64,000 nucleotides of DNA from Leifsonia sp. PS1209 (GTDB lineage Bacteria > Actinomycetota > Actinomycetes > Actinomycetales > Microbacteriaceae), in assembly GCF_012317045.1 (NCBI RefSeq), contig NZ_CP051154.1, positions 1,178,001 through 1,242,000 of the forward strand, read 5' to 3'. The notes below the pieces were generated by a model that was not told the DNA's origin, searched no databases, and saw only the letters and a program-made list of their open reading frames with translations. Positions 8,973 to 21,560 of the stretch are shown in pieces. Position numbers and translations under genes: made by a program. How positions within the stretch are numbered: position 1 is the stretch's first letter; the number at the start of each line of letters is the position of its first letter.

Positions 8973-10016
8973 ATGACTTTCTCGGTAGCCGTCGCCGGAG
9001 CATCCGGTTACGCGGGCGGAGAGCTCCTGCGGATCCTCGCCGGTCATCCAGACTTCGAGGTCCGCACGGTCACGGCGCATCAGAACGCCGGGCAGACGCT
9101 CGTCTCGCACCAGCCCCACCTCCGTTCCCTCAGCCACCTGACCCTGGTCGAGTCGACCGTGGAGAACCTCTCCGGTCACGACGTGGTCTTCCTGGCCCTT
9201 CCGCACGGCAAGTCCGGCGAGATCGCCGCGCTGCTGCCGGAGGAGACGCTCGTCGTCGACTGCGGCGCCGACCACCGGCTGGAGAGCCCGGAGTCGTGGG
9301 CCGCGTTCTACGGCGGCGAGTACTTCGGCTCCTGGGCGTACGGTGTGCCCGAGCTGCCCGTCGGCGACGGCAAGCAGCGGGATGCGCTGGTCGGAGCGAA
9401 GCGCATCGCAGCACCGGGATGCAACGCCAGCGCCGTCTCCCTCGCGCTCGCCCCGGGCATCGCCGCCGGGCTGATCGAGGAGGAGGACATCGTCGCCGTC
9501 CTCGCCGTCGGCCCGTCCGGCGCAGGCAAGAGCCTCAAGACGATGTACCTGGCCAGCGAGATCCTGGGCTCGGCCAACCCGTACGCGGTCGGCGGGACCC
9601 ACCGCCACATCCCGGAGATCCAGCAGAACCTCCGCAAGGCGGGGGCCGCCAACCCCACGGTCTCGTTCACCCCGGTGCTCGTTCCGATGTCGCGGGGCAT
9701 CCTGGCCACCTCCACCGCCCGGCTGAAGCCCGGCGTGACGGCCGAGCAGGTGCAGAGCGCATGGGAGTCCGCCTATGCGGGCGAGACGTTCGTGCAGGTG
9801 CTCCCGGCCGGCACCGTGCCGCGCACCGCCGACGTGCTCGGTGCGAACACCGCTCTGATCGCCGTTGCCGTCGACGAGGCGGCGGGCCGCGTCGTCACGG
9901 TCCTCGCTCTCGACAATCTCTACAAGGGGACGGCCGGCGCCGCCATCCAGTCCGCCAATATCGCCCTCGGTCTCGACGAGACCGCCGGCCTGACCGTGAA
10001 CGGAGTGGCACCGTGA
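8973..10016 (+). CDS. argC: N-acetyl-gamma-glutamyl-phosphate reductase
   Basis: 347 residues. The NADPH-dependent enzyme reduces N-acetylglutamyl phosphate to the semialdehyde, step 3 of arginine synthesis. It has a Rossmann motif [10 protein letters not shown] (9-18) and catalytic Cys150 in [13 protein letters not shown]. The ATG at 8973 is preceded by GGTAGAAGC. TAAGGT at 8961-8966 ends 6 bases before the ATG and could be a second, leaderless promoter. It is first of the argCJBDF run; the stop overlaps argJ (GTGA). Confidence 0.96.
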   Translation: MTFSVAVAGASGYAGGELLRILAGHPDFEVRTVTAHQNAGQTLVSHQPHLRSLSHLTLVESTVENLSGHDVVFLALPHGKSGEIAALLPEETLVVDCGADHRLESPESWAAFYGGEYFGSWAYGVPELPVGDGKQRDALVGAKRIAAPGCNASAVSLALAPGIAAGLIEEEDIVAVLAVGPSGAGKSLKTMYLASEILGSANPYAVGGTHRHIPEIQQNLRKAGAANPTVSFTPVLVPMSRGILATSTARLKPGVTAEQVQSAWESAYAGETFVQVLPAGTVPRTADVLGANTALIAVAVDEAAGRVVTVLALDNLYKGTAGAAIQSANIALGLDETAGLTVNGVAP

Positions 10017-11185
10017 GCGTCACAGCAGCATCCGGATTCGCCGCGGCGGGGGTCGCAGCCGGCCTCAAGGCCAGCGGCAAGCGCGACCTCGCGATCGTGC
10101 AGAACCTCGGCCCGCTCAGCGCGGCGGCCACGGTGTTCACGACCAACAGGTGTCAGGCCAACCCGGTCATCTGGAGCAGGCAGGTCATCGCGGACGGCGT
10201 GGTCTCCGCCATCGTCCTCAACTCGGGCGGAGCCAACTGCTACACCGGTGCACAGGGCTTCCAGACCACCCATGCCACCGCGGAGGCGGTCGGCGAACGG
10301 CTCGGCGTCTCCGCCGGAGACGTGCTCGTCTGCTCGACCGGCCTGATCGGCGACCAGCTCGACCTCGGCAAGCTCACGGCGGGCGTCACGGACGCCGCGG
10401 CAGCCCTCGCCGAGGGAACGGGCCTCGGCGCGGATGCCGGACTCGCCGCCGCCGAGGCGATCATGACGACGGACACCAAGCCCAAACAGGCGGAGCACCG
10501 CTCCCCGGCGGGCTGGACGGTCGGGGGTATGGCCAAGGGAGCGGGGATGCTCGCGCCCGGCCTCGCGACCATGCTCGTCGTCATCACCACCGACGCCGTC
10601 CTCGACTCCGCCCGGCTGGATGCGGCGCTCCGGGCCGCGACCAGGGTCACCTTCGACAGGCTCGACTCCGACGGCTGCATGTCCACCAACGACACCGTCG
10701 CCCTGCTCGGCTCCGGCGCGAGCGGCGTCGCAGCAGACGAGGCGGAGTTCGCCGCGGCGCTCACCGCGGTGTGCCGCGATCTCGCCGAGCAGCTGCAGGC
10801 CGACGCGGAGGGCGCATCCCACGACATCGCCATCGAGGTCGTCAACGCGGCGAGCGAGGACGACGCCGTGACCGTCGGCCGCGCCGTCTCCCGCAGCAAC
10901 CTGTTCAAGGCGGCCATCTTCGGCAACGATCCCAACTGGGGCAGGGTGCTCGCAGCGGTCGGCACGACCGATGCGGTGTTCGATCCGTACGGCATCGACG
11001 TCGCGATCAATGGCATCCAGATCTGTACGGCGGGGGAGCCGGACCAGCCGCGCGAGCTGGTCGACCTGACGCCGCGCGCCGTGCACATCCTGATCGATCT
11101 GCATGCCGGGGGCGAGACGGCGACCATCCTGACCAACGATCTCACGCACGACTACGTGCACGAGAACAGTGCGTACGCGAGCTGA
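10013..11185 (+). CDS. argJ: Bifunctional glutamate N-acetyltransferase / amino-acid acetyltransferase
   Basis: 390 residues. ArgJ recycles the acetyl group from N-acetylornithine to glutamate and, when bifunctional, also uses acetyl-CoA. The precursor is self-cleaved before the nucleophilic threonine; here GLATML places cleavage at Ala185-Thr186, after the conserved KGAGMLAPG. The GTG at 10013 overlaps the argC TGA by three bases, so there is no room for an independent promoter. Whether it is mono- or bifunctional cannot be told from sequence. Confidence 0.95.
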   Translation: MSVTAASGFAAAGVAAGLKASGKRDLAIVQNLGPLSAAATVFTTNRCQANPVIWSRQVIADGVVSAIVLNSGGANCYTGAQGFQTTHATAEAVGERLGVSAGDVLVCSTGLIGDQLDLGKLTAGVTDAAAALAEGTGLGADAGLAAAEAIMTTDTKPKQAEHRSPAGWTVGGMAKGAGMLAPGLATMLVVITTDAVLDSARLDAALRAATRVTFDRLDSDGCMSTNDTVALLGSGASGVAADEAEFAAALTAVCRDLAEQLQADAEGASHDIAIEVVNAASEDDAVTVGRAVSRSNLFKAAIFGNDPNWGRVLAAVGTTDAVFDPYGIDVAINGIQICTAGEPDQPRELVDLTPRAVHILIDLHAGGETATILTNDLTHDYVHENSAYAS

Positions 11186-11186
11186 G

Positions 11187-12122
11187 ATGACAGACGACAG
11201 CACGCTCGACACGAGAGCAGAGACCGACGCGGCGGAGGCGGAGGAGCGCAGGAGCGCCTCGGCCAAGGCCGAGACGCTGATCGAGTCGCTTCCCTGGCTG
11301 AAGCGGTTCCACGACCAGATCATCGTGGTCAAGTTCGGTGGGAACGCGATGGTCAGCGAGGAGCTGCAGCAGGCGTTCGCCGAGGACATGGTCTACTTGC
11401 GCTACGCGGGCATCCGGCCGGTCGTGGTGCACGGAGGCGGCCCGCAGATCTCCGCGATGCTGGACAGGCTCGGCATCGAGTCCGAGTTCCGCGGCGGGTA
11501 CCGGGTGACGACGCCGGAGGCGATGGATGTGGTGCGCATGGTCCTCACCGGCCAGATCAACCGCGACCTCGTCAGCAACATCAACAAGCACGGTCCGCTC
11601 GCCGCCGGTATCTCCGGTGAGGACGCCGGGCTGTTCCAGGGGCGCAAGCGCGGAACCGTCGTCGACGGCGTCGAGGTGGACCTCGGGCTGGTCGGCGACG
11701 TGATCGGTGTGAACCCGGAGGCCGTGCACGCGCAGCTGGACGCCGGGCGCATCCCGGTCGTGTCCTCGATCGCGCCGGACATCGACGACCCAGGGCACTC
11801 GCTCAACGTCAACGCGGATGCGGCGGCCGCGGCCCTCGCCGTCGCTCTCGGGGCGGCGAAGCTCGTCATCCTGACCGACGTCGCCGGGCTGTACAGCGAC
11901 TGGCCGAACCGCGACTCGCTGCTGTCCAAGATCGACGCAGGCGAGCTGCGCGAACTGCTGCCGACGCTCGAGTCCGGCATGATCCCGAAGATGTCCGCCT
12001 GCCTCGACGCCGTCGACGGCGGCGTCGCGAAGGCCGCGATCATCGACGGGCGCATCCCGCACTCGATCCTGCTCGAAGTCTTCACCCAATCGGGGATCGG
12101 AACGGAGGTGGTGCCATCGTGA
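11187..12122 (+). CDS. argB: Acetylglutamate kinase
   Basis: 311 residues of the amino-acid kinase fold, with VVKFGGNAM (N-terminal phosphate site) and [10 protein letters not shown]. It phosphorylates N-acetylglutamate and is normally the arginine-feedback point of the pathway. The N-terminus includes a helix ([18 protein letters not shown]) of the kind found in arginine-inhibitable hexameric enzymes. ATG 11187 lies one base after the argJ stop; a GTG at 11169 is in frame but would overlap argJ. Confidence 0.95.
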   Translation: MTDDSTLDTRAETDAAEAEERRSASAKAETLIESLPWLKRFHDQIIVVKFGGNAMVSEELQQAFAEDMVYLRYAGIRPVVVHGGGPQISAMLDRLGIESEFRGGYRVTTPEAMDVVRMVLTGQINRDLVSNINKHGPLAAGISGEDAGLFQGRKRGTVVDGVEVDLGLVGDVIGVNPEAVHAQLDAGRIPVVSSIAPDIDDPGHSLNVNADAAAAALAVALGAAKLVILTDVAGLYSDWPNRDSLLSKIDAGELRELLPTLESGMIPKMSACLDAVDGGVAKAAIIDGRIPHSILLEVFTQSGIGTEVVPS

Positions 12123-13333
12123 GCACCAGCACGACGACCGGCTGGACCGACCGTTTCGGCCACACCATGATGCGCACGCTCGCCACGCCCAAGCTGATGC
12201 TGGCGCGCGGAGAGGGCTGCCGCGTCTGGGACGTGGACGGCAACGAGTACCTCGACTTCCTCGCGGGGATCGCGGTCAACTCGCTCGGCCACGCGCATCC
12301 CGTGCTGGTGGATGCGGTCTCCCGCCAGATCGCGACGCTCGCGCACGTCTCCAACTACTTCGCCACCCCGCCGCAGCTGGAACTGGCCGAGCGTCTCACC
12401 AGGATCACCGGGGCCGGCGACGCCGGGCGCGTGTACTTCTGCAACTCGGGAGCTGAGGCGAACGAGGCGGCCTTCAAGCTGGCCAGGCTCAACAGGTCCG
12501 GCGGTCACCGCACCCGCGTGCTCGCGCTGAACAACGCGTTCCACGGCCGCACGATGGGGTCGCTGGCGCTCACCGGCAAGCCGCCGATGCGCGAGGCGTT
12601 CGAGCCGCTGCCGGCTGGGGTCGAGCACATCGACACCACGATCGAGGCGCTCGAAGCAGCCATCGACGAGCGCGTCGCCGCGCTATTCGTCGAGCCCATC
12701 AAGGGCGAGGCCGGCGTGCTCGACCTGCCGGACGGCTTCCTGAAGCGTGCGCGCGAGCTGACAGAGCAGCACGGGGTGCTGCTCATCATCGACGAGATCC
12801 AGACCGGCGTCGGACGCACGGGACGCTGGTTCGCCTACGAGCACGCCGGCATCCTTCCGGACGCGGTGACGGTCGCCAAAGGCATCGCGGGCGGCGTCCC
12901 GATCGGCGCGCTCGTCACCTTCGGCTGGGCGTCCGAGCTGTTCTCGCAGGGCCAGCACGGCTCGACCTTCGGCGGCAACCCGCTCGCGACCGCGGCGGGC
13001 AACGCCGTGCTCGGCGAGATCGAGCGCTCCGACCTGGTCGGCAACGCCGAGCGCCGCGGGGAAGAGCTGCGGGCGATCATCCGCGGCTACGACTCCCCGC
13101 TGATCGGCGACGTGCGCGGCCAGGGCCTCCTCGTCGGCATCGGCCTGACAGAGGGGGAAGCGCACCGGCTCTCCGATGCCGCGCTCGCCAACGGGCTCAT
13201 CATCAACGCCCCCAACGAGTCGAGCATCCGGCTGGCCCCGCCGCTGATCGTCGGCGACGACGAGCTGGCGGAGTTCCGCGAGCGATTCGGCCGAGCCCTC
13301 GCCTCCATCCCCACCACCGGAAAGAAATCATGA
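12119..13333 (+). CDS. argD: Acetylornithine aminotransferase
   Basis: 404 residues of class-III PLP aminotransferase. It has the [11 protein letters not shown] motif (D225 contacts the PLP ring nitrogen) and the PLP lysine K254 in [14 protein letters not shown]. It converts N-acetylglutamate semialdehyde to N-acetylornithine. The GTG start at 12119 overlaps the argB TGA (GTGA); the stop overlaps argF (ATGA). Confidence 0.95.
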   Translation: MSTSTTTGWTDRFGHTMMRTLATPKLMLARGEGCRVWDVDGNEYLDFLAGIAVNSLGHAHPVLVDAVSRQIATLAHVSNYFATPPQLELAERLTRITGAGDAGRVYFCNSGAEANEAAFKLARLNRSGGHRTRVLALNNAFHGRTMGSLALTGKPPMREAFEPLPAGVEHIDTTIEALEAAIDERVAALFVEPIKGEAGVLDLPDGFLKRARELTEQHGVLLIIDEIQTGVGRTGRWFAYEHAGILPDAVTVAKGIAGGVPIGALVTFGWASELFSQGQHGSTFGGNPLATAAGNAVLGEIERSDLVGNAERRGEELRAIIRGYDSPLIGDVRGQGLLVGIGLTEGEAHRLSDAALANGLIINAPNESSIRLAPPLIVGDDELAEFRERFGRALASIPTTGKKS

Positions 13334-14259
13334 CCAGGCATTTTCTGCGCGACGACGACATCAGCCCCTCCGAGCAGGCCGAGATCCTGGATCTCGCCGT
13401 GCAGCTGAAGCAGGACCGCTTCGGCGCCAAGCCGCTCGCCGGTCCGCAGACGGTCGCCGTGATCTTCGACAAGTCGTCGACCCGCACGCGCGTCTCGTTC
13501 GCCGTCGGCATCGCCGACCTCGGCGGCAGCCCGCTGATCATCTCGACGGCCAACAGCCAGCTCGGCGGCAAGGAGACCCCGTCCGACACGGCTCGCGTGC
13601 TGGAGCGCATGGTGTCCGCGATCGTCTGGCGGACATACGCGCAGTCCGGCCTGGAGGAGATGGCGAAGGGCACCACGGTCCCCGTCGTCAACGCCCTCTC
13701 CGACGATTTCCACCCGTGCCAGATCCTCGCCGACCTCCTGACGATCAGGGAGAAGCGTGGATCGCTCGCGGGGCTCACCCTCACCTTCTTCGGCGACGGC
13801 GCGAGCAACATGGGCCAGTCCTACCTGCTCGGCGGCGTCACGGCCGGGATGCACGTGCGCGTCGCCTCCCCGGCCGAATACGCCCCGAGCGCAGCGGTCG
13901 TCGCCGACGCGGAGGCCATCGCGGAGCAGACCGGAGGGTCCGTCACCCTGTTCGCCGACCCGCGCGAGGCGGCCGCCGGCTCGGACGTGATGATCACGGA
14001 CACCTGGGTGTCGATGGGCAAGGAGGACGAGAAGGCGGAGCGCATCGCTGTCTTCGGCGGCTACCGCGTCGACTCCGACCTGATGGCGCTCGCCCAGCCG
14101 GATGCGCTGTTCATGCACTGTCTTCCCGCCGACCGTGGCTACGAGGTCACGGCCGACGTCATCGACGGCCCCCAGTCGGTCATCTGGGACGAGGCGGAGA
14201 ACCGCCTGCACGCCCAGAAGGCCCTGCTGGTCTGGCTGCTCGCGAAGAACGCCGCATAG
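13330..14259 (+). CDS. argF: Ornithine carbamoyltransferase
   Basis: 309 residues with the carbamoyl-phosphate motif STRTR (50-54), HPCQILAD, and the ornithine-loop motif HCLPAD near the C-terminus. It makes citrulline from ornithine and carbamoyl phosphate. In many actinobacteria argR, the arginine repressor, follows argF; here only 44 bases separate argF from argG and no argR is present. Confidence 0.95.
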   Translation: MTRHFLRDDDISPSEQAEILDLAVQLKQDRFGAKPLAGPQTVAVIFDKSSTRTRVSFAVGIADLGGSPLIISTANSQLGGKETPSDTARVLERMVSAIVWRTYAQSGLEEMAKGTTVPVVNALSDDFHPCQILADLLTIREKRGSLAGLTLTFFGDGASNMGQSYLLGGVTAGMHVRVASPAEYAPSAAVVADAEAIAEQTGGSVTLFADPREAAAGSDVMITDTWVSMGKEDEKAERIAVFGGYRVDSDLMALAQPDALFMHCLPADRGYEVTADVIDGPQSVIWDEAENRLHAQKALLVWLLAKNAA

Positions 14260-14269
14260 CGGCACTCCC

Positions 14270-14275
14270 TAGAAT
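14270..14275 (+). promoter_or_regulatory. Putative -10 element of an argG promoter
   Basis: TAGAAT, near consensus, in the 44-base argF-argG gap. The start would fall near 14282, leaving a short leader with GAAGGAG before the argG ATG. No convincing -35 and no ARG-box palindrome is visible. Confidence 0.4.
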
Positions 14276-14303
14276 CTTTACGAAACAGAACTGAAGGAGA
14301 ATC

Positions 14304-16974
<2,671 letters not shown>

Positions 16975-16975
<1 letters not shown>

Positions 16976-17106
16976 TGAGCGGTTATCGTCCCGACAAGAA
17001 GTCTCCGCGCTATCCGTGGATCATCCCGGCGATCGTCGTGGTCGCCGTGCTCGTGATCGTGGTCGGCCTGATCGTCACGCTCGTGGCCGGCGGCCGGATC
17101 TTCTGA
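16975..17106 (+). CDS. Small single-pass membrane peptide (43 aa)
   Basis: 43 residues: a short charged N-terminus (MSGYRPDKKSPRYP) followed by one hydrophobic helix of about 24 residues (from WIIPAIVVVAVLVIVVG) and a short GGRIF tail. The ATG overlaps the argH stop (TGATG), which favours real coupled translation over chance. Function unknown. It could be a small membrane regulator or an uncharacterised co-transcribed peptide. Confidence 0.6.
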
Positions 17107-17119
17107 GCGGCGACCGGAC

Positions 17120-17779
17120 ATGACCTCGGGCGGGCAGGGGGCGCTCGCGGACGGGCTCTTCCTGCCCGACCGCGAGTTCTTCCTGGCGTCGTCGCTCGAC
17201 GTCGCCCCTCGGCTCCTCGGTGGCGTGCTGCGGCACGAGACGCCGGAGGGCGCGGTCTCCCTGCGCATCACCGAGGTCGAGGCGTACATCGGCGACGGCC
17301 TCGACCCGGGATCGCACGCCTTCCGCGGCCGCACCAAGCGCAACGCCGTCATGTACGGCGAGCCAGGGCACCTCTACGCGTACTTCACCTACGGGATGCA
17401 CGTCTGCGCCAACGTCGTCTGCTCGCCGCCTGGAGAGGCCTCGGCTGTGCTGCTGCGCGGCGCAGAGGTGGTGGAGGGCGAGGAGCTGGCGACCCTGCGC
17501 CGCTCCGGCCCGACGGCGCGCGTCGTCCCGCGCCGCGACCTGGGACGCGGGCCTGCGCGGCTCGTCGTCGCCGCCGGGATCACCCTCGCCGACGACGGCG
17601 CGGACCTGTACGCGCCGCCGTTCTCGCTGCTGTTGCCGCGCATCCCGCTGCCGCACGAGACGGGGCCGCGCACCGGGGTGTCAGGGGCAGGCGGGGGAGC
17701 GGCGTTCCCGTGGCGGTACTGGCTGCCGGGGGAACCGTCGGTGTCCGCGTACAAGCGGCACCCGAAGTCGCACGACTAG
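17120..17779 (+). CDS. mpg: DNA-3-methyladenine glycosylase (AAG/MPG family)
   Basis: 219 residues. Family motifs are RLLGGVLRHE, ITEVEAYIGDGLDPGSHAFRGRTKRNAVMYG (containing the catalytic glutamate of EAYI) and YAYFTYGMHVCANVV. It excises alkylated purines such as 3-methyladenine to begin base excision repair. It lies 13 bases after the membrane peptide gene and is probably the last gene of the argGH transcript. Its stop overlaps the end of the convergent membrane gene by four bases. Confidence 0.92.
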   Translation: MTSGGQGALADGLFLPDREFFLASSLDVAPRLLGGVLRHETPEGAVSLRITEVEAYIGDGLDPGSHAFRGRTKRNAVMYGEPGHLYAYFTYGMHVCANVVCSPPGEASAVLLRGAEVVEGEELATLRRSGPTARVVPRRDLGRGPARLVVAAGITLADDGADLYAPPFSLLLPRIPLPHETGPRTGVSGAGGGAAFPWRYWLPGEPSVSAYKRHPKSHD

Positions 17780-18372
17780 CCGGCGGCGATCCGGAACAGC
17801 GCGGCGCACACGCATGCCCAGACCAGGCTGGTGAGCGTGCCGATGATGAACCGCTCGCGCGCTTCGGCCGCGTCCAGTTCGGTGAAGCGGCCGACGCCCT
17901 TGATGGCGACGAGCACGGCGATGGCCTCCGGGAAGCCGGCCATGATCGCGCCGGTCGTCGCGAAGCGTTCGAGGAAGCCGATCGTCGTTCCGCCGCGCAG
18001 CACCTCGCGGGTGCCGTCCTGACCGTCGACGCGGTCGGGGACGACGATGCCGCCGTGCACTCCGTCGACGGTGGACCGGGATGCGAGGGCCAGCACCACC
18101 TGCGACGCCGGTCCGCCTCCCGCAACACTGAGCGCGATGGCCACGATGCCGATGAGCACCTGGAAGAGCAGGGGAGCGTGCTGGCCGGGCAGGATCACGA
18201 GCACCACCGCCAGGGCGAGCAGCCCGGAGGCGACGTAGACCAGCGGACGCCGCGGCGACCGCAGCGTGGCGATCATGCAGCAGAGCGCTGCGATGGCGAG
18301 CACCAGCGCGAACGACCAGGCGGCGATCGGGCCGGCAGCGGCGAGGATCGCGGGGTATGGGATGGTCGTCAC
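17776..18372 (-). CDS. Multi-pass membrane protein, partner of the SatD-like gene
   Basis: 198 residues with about four hydrophobic segments: residues 8-34 (AAAGPIAAWSFALVLAIAALC), about 45-62, about 70-95 and a C-terminal pair around 140-155 and 180-196. A soluble stretch around residues 100-128 separates them. The GTG start overlaps the SatD-like stop (GTGA), so the two form one operon. No family is recognised beyond this pairing; similar membrane partners accompany SatD-like proteins. Function unknown. Confidence 0.75.
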   Translation of the reverse strand: MTTIPYPAILAAAGPIAAWSFALVLAIAALCCMIATLRSPRRPLVYVASGLLALAVVLVILPGQHAPLLFQVLIGIVAIALSVAGGGPASQVVLALASRSTVDGVHGGIVVPDRVDGQDGTREVLRGGTTIGFLERFATTGAIMAGFPEAIAVLVAIKGVGRFTELDAAEARERFIIGTLTSLVWACVCAALFRIAAG

Positions 18373-19016
18373 GCTCTCTCCGTTCTGCGCCCGGCGTCGT
18401 GCCCGGCATCGTCGGCACGCGCCACCAGCCTAGTCAGAGCGGGGACGGCGGACTGCTCGACGCGGAGGTTCGCCACCCGCGCCCTGTCGTTGGCCGACTG
18501 CGGTGTGATGCCGAGGCGGGCGCCGGCCTCCGCCTGGGTGAGGCCGGTCTCCAGCAGGTCGTAGAGCTCCCAGCCGGCGTCGGAACGTTCCGCCCGGATG
18601 GTGAGCAGGAGGTTCATCAGGGCCTCGACGTCCGCTGCGTCCTGCTCGGAGGCTCCGGAGGTTCCGGATGCGACGGACGCGGCTGCGAAGCGGGTGCTGG
18701 CGCGCTTCGCCCTGGTGACGGCGTCTCTGGCCGCGACGAACGCATCCCCTGCCGCTTTGCGGGTAGCGTCGGGGAGCGGGGTGCGCACGGCTCCGATGCC
18801 CAGGCCGACGCTCCAGGCGCCCCGCCTGGTGAGGTCGAGCACGAGGTCGACGGCCGCGTCCGCCGACGCGGTGAGCGCCTGGAGCTCGTCTCCCGCGTTG
18901 CGGTCGACGGGGAGCTCGAGCCGGTCGGCGTAGCGCCCGTTGAGGTCGTCCAGGGCGGAGGCGACGATGTCCGGCCTGTTCCTGCTGTCGACCTGGTCTG
19001 CGGTGATGACGTACAC
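18369..19016 (-). CDS. SatD-like protein with C-terminal helix-turn-helix
   Basis: 215 residues. The N-terminal region (MYVITADQVDSRNRPDIV, then ELPVDRNAGDELQALT and GLGIGAVRTPLP) fits SatD-like proteins. The last 50 residues carry a clear HTH: LTQAEAGARLGITPQSANDR. It therefore probably binds DNA and may control its own operon through three identical-type operators just upstream (19031-19108). GTG 19016 is preceded by AAGGAG. It is followed, overlapping, by the membrane protein gene. The inducing signal is not visible. Confidence 0.75.
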   Translation of the reverse strand: MYVITADQVDSRNRPDIVASALDDLNGRYADRLELPVDRNAGDELQALTASADAAVDLVLDLTRRGAWSVGLGIGAVRTPLPDATRKAAGDAFVAARDAVTRAKRASTRFAAASVASGTSGASEQDAADVEALMNLLLTIRAERSDAGWELYDLLETGLTQAEAGARLGITPQSANDRARVANLRVEQSAVPALTRLVARADDAGHDAGRRTERA

Positions 19017-19030
19017 GGCGCACTCCTTCC

Positions 19031-19108
19031 ATCAGGGCTGTGAACCTGATGCTGACAATATCAGGCCCACAGACCTGATTCAACCCCGATCAGGCCCACA
19101 GCCCTGAT
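19031..19108. promoter_or_regulatory. Three phased palindromic operators, ATCAGG-N8-CCTGAT
   Basis: Three 20-bp sites: 19031-19050, 19060-19079 and 19089-19108. All have identical arms ATCAGG...CCTGAT and similar centres (GCTGTGAA, CCCACAGA, CCCACAGC). Centres are exactly 29 bp apart. They fill the gap between the SatD-like gene (leftward) and tyrS (rightward), ending 32 bp before the tyrS -10. The HTH of the SatD-like protein is the natural candidate to bind them. Confidence 0.85.
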
Positions 19109-19152
19109 CGCTCGCGGCAATCCCGCGGCGGCCCCGCTGATAATCTGAGTGC

Positions 19153-20454
19153 GTGTCCGACTCCGAAACGCTCAACGCACAGACCAACGATCCGTCCTTC
19201 GACGACGTCTGGGATGAGCTGGTGTGGCGCGGGCTCATCCAGGTGTCCACGGATGAAGCAGCGCTCAAACAGCTCCTCGCCGGCGAGCCGGTCACCTATT
19301 ACTGCGGCTTCGACCCGACAGCGGCCAGCCTGCACCTCGGCAACCTGGTGCAGCTCCTCACCATGCGCAGGCTGCAGCTGGCCGGCCACAAGCCGCTCGG
19401 CCTGGTCGGCGGCTCCACCGGCCTGATCGGCGACCCCCGCCCGAGCGCGGAGCGCACGCTGAACACCAAGGAGACGGTCTCCGAGTGGGTCGGCTACCTG
19501 CAGGGGCAGGTCTCGCGCTTCCTCAGCGCGGAGGGCGACAACGCTGTGCGGCTGGTCAACAACCTCGACTGGACAGAGCCGCTGTCCGCCATCGACTTCC
19601 TCCGCGACATCGGCAAGCACTTCCGCGTCGGCACCATGCTCAAGAAGGACGCCGTCGCCGCGCGCCTCAACTCCGACGAGGGCATCAGCTACACCGAGTT
19701 CAGCTACCAGATCCTGCAGGGCCTCGACTACCTGGAGCTGTACCGCGAATACGGCTGCGTGCTGCAGACCGGCGGGAGCGACCAGTGGGGCAACCTCACC
19801 AGCGGCACCGATCTGGTCCGCCGCGTCGAGCACGTCTCCGTCCACGCCATCGGCACTCCGCTCATCCTGAACAGCGACGGCACCAAGTTCGGCAAGAGCG
19901 AGGGCAACGCCATCTGGCTGGATGCGACGCTCACCAGCCCGTACGCCATGTACCAGTTCTGGCTGAACACGGACGACGCGGATGTTGTCGACCGCCTCAA
20001 GGTGTTCACCTTCCTCGGCCGCGCCGAGATCGAGCGCCTCGCCCAGGCCGTCGCCGACGAGCCGTTCAAGCGGGAGGCGCAGCGCACGCTCGCCTTCGAG
20101 GTGACCAGCCTGGTGCACGGCACGGAGGCGACGGAAGCTGCGATCGCCGCCGCCCAGGCGCTCTTCGGCCAGGGCGAGCTGACGGCACTGGATGCGTCGA
20201 CGCTGGAGGCAGCGCTGCGCGAGCTTCCGAACACCACGACGGCACCCACGGCGACCGTCACCCAGTCCCTGGTCGACACCGGCCTCACATCGAGCCTCGG
20301 CGAGGCCAGGCGTGCCATCGCGCAGGGCGGCGTCTACGTGAACAACACGAAGGTGGACGACGGAGAGGTGCCGGTCGGCGATCTGGTGCTCCCCGGCAAC
20401 CTCGTCGTGCTCCGCCGCGGCAAGAAGACGCTCGCCGGCCTGTTCGTCGAGTAG
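19153..20454 (+). CDS. tyrS: Tyrosine--tRNA ligase
   Basis: 433 residues, class I synthetase. HIGH-type motif HLGN at 61-64, KMSKS-type motif KFGKS at 245-249, and a C-terminal S4 RNA-binding domain (about 370-433). The GTG at 19153 lies six bases after TAATCT (19141-19146) with no Shine-Dalgarno sequence, a leaderless start. It opens the conserved tyrS-tlyA-nadK-recN block. Confidence 0.97.
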   Translation: MSDSETLNAQTNDPSFDDVWDELVWRGLIQVSTDEAALKQLLAGEPVTYYCGFDPTAASLHLGNLVQLLTMRRLQLAGHKPLGLVGGSTGLIGDPRPSAERTLNTKETVSEWVGYLQGQVSRFLSAEGDNAVRLVNNLDWTEPLSAIDFLRDIGKHFRVGTMLKKDAVAARLNSDEGISYTEFSYQILQGLDYLELYREYGCVLQTGGSDQWGNLTSGTDLVRRVEHVSVHAIGTPLILNSDGTKFGKSEGNAIWLDATLTSPYAMYQFWLNTDDADVVDRLKVFTFLGRAEIERLAQAVADEPFKREAQRTLAFEVTSLVHGTEATEAAIAAAQALFGQGELTALDASTLEAALRELPNTTTAPTATVTQSLVDTGLTSSLGEARRAIAQGGVYVNNTKVDDGEVPVGDLVLPGNLVVLRRGKKTLAGLFVE

Positions 20455-20484
20455 CCGCCCGCCTTGTCGCGTACCGTTGAACCC

Positions 20485-20637
20485 ATGGATGCGACAGACA
20501 GGGGTGAAGACGGGCTCGTCTCCCGCCTCGCCGTGATCGAAGAGCAGGCGCTCGCAGCGCGGGCGGAGGCGTACGCGCAGGTGCACGACGAACTGCGCGA
20601 CCAGCTCGAGGGCGGCGACGTGCAGCGCAATGGCTGA
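20485..20637 (+). CDS. Small conserved-position protein between tyrS and tlyA (50 aa)
   Basis: 50 residues, acidic and helical (LVSRLAVIEEQALAARAEAYAQVHDELRDQLE), probably a short coiled coil. ATG 20485 lies seven bases after TACCGT, another leaderless arrangement. Its stop overlaps the tlyA start by eight bases. Mycobacteria carry a small uncharacterised gene (Rv1693) at the same place, which supports it being real. Function unknown. Confidence 0.7.
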   Translation: MDATDRGEDGLVSRLAVIEEQALAARAEAYAQVHDELRDQLEGGDVQRNG

Positions 20638-21427
20638 CTCCCGTCTCGACGTCGCGCTCGCCGCCAGGGGACTCGCACGGTCGCGCTCGCACGCCGCCAC
20701 CGTGATCGCCGACGGACTGGTCACGGTGGACGGCGTGCCCGTCACCCGCGCGTCGCACAAGGTGCGGGACGACCAGGTGGTCGAGGTGGCCGGCGCCGAC
20801 CACTACGTCAGCCGCGGCGCCCACAAGCTGATCGGTGCACTGGATGCGTTCGGCATCGACGTCGCGGGCCGCGTCGCCCTCGACGCCGGAGCATCCACGG
20901 GCGGGTTCAGCCAGGTGCTGCTGGAGCGCGGAGCCGCCAGGGTGATCGCCGTGGACGTCGGCCACGGGCAGCTCTCCCCGCTGATCGCGGGCGACGAGCG
21001 GCTGGCGTCGTTCGAGGGCGTCAACGTGCGGACGCTCACCGCGAGGGCGCTCGCCGGGCTGGTCGGCGATGAGGTGCGCCCGGATCTCGTGGTCGGGGAT
21101 CTGTCGTTCATCTCGCTGACCCAGGTGCTGCCTGCGCTCGCGGAGACGGCGGCGGACGGAGCCGACTTCGTGCTGCTGGTGAAGCCGCAGTTCGAGGTGG
21201 GCCGCACGGGCATCAAGGAGGGGATCGTGCGCGACGCGGCGCTCCGCTCCGACGCGGTGACGAGCGTGCTCTGGGCCGCGCACGACCTCGGCCTCGGCAC
21301 GAAGGGCTTCATCGCGTCGCCGATCGCCGGCAGCCAGGGCAACCGCGAATACCTGGTCTGGCTGAGCGCATCCGGGGTCAACCCCACCGAGTGGCTAGCC
21401 GAGGTGCAGGCGGTCACCGCGCGCTGA
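20630..21427 (+). CDS. tlyA: TlyA-family rRNA 2'-O-methyltransferase
   Basis: 265 residues: an N-terminal S4 domain (RLDVALAARGLARSR, about 3-62) joined to an FtsJ-like SAM methyltransferase (ALDAGASTGGFSQVLLERGA, about 83-102; DLVVGDLSFISL). TlyA in mycobacteria methylates 16S C1409 and 23S C1920 and affects capreomycin sensitivity; the family was first called hemolysin A. It is translationally coupled to the small upstream gene. Confidence 0.92.
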   Translation: MADSRLDVALAARGLARSRSHAATVIADGLVTVDGVPVTRASHKVRDDQVVEVAGADHYVSRGAHKLIGALDAFGIDVAGRVALDAGASTGGFSQVLLERGAARVIAVDVGHGQLSPLIAGDERLASFEGVNVRTLTARALAGLVGDEVRPDLVVGDLSFISLTQVLPALAETAADGADFVLLVKPQFEVGRTGIKEGIVRDAALRSDAVTSVLWAAHDLGLGTKGFIASPIAGSQGNREYLVWLSASGVNPTEWLAEVQAVTAR

Positions 21428-21560
21428 CGCTCGGGCACGCGCGAACACGTTGTCCACACCCTGAGAGCTTTCCCCAACCTGCCGCGCGCTCACACAGACG
21501 TGCCGAAAACCGACAGAATGGGAAGACCGGATTCCACCACCAGAACGGAGCGTGACGCCA

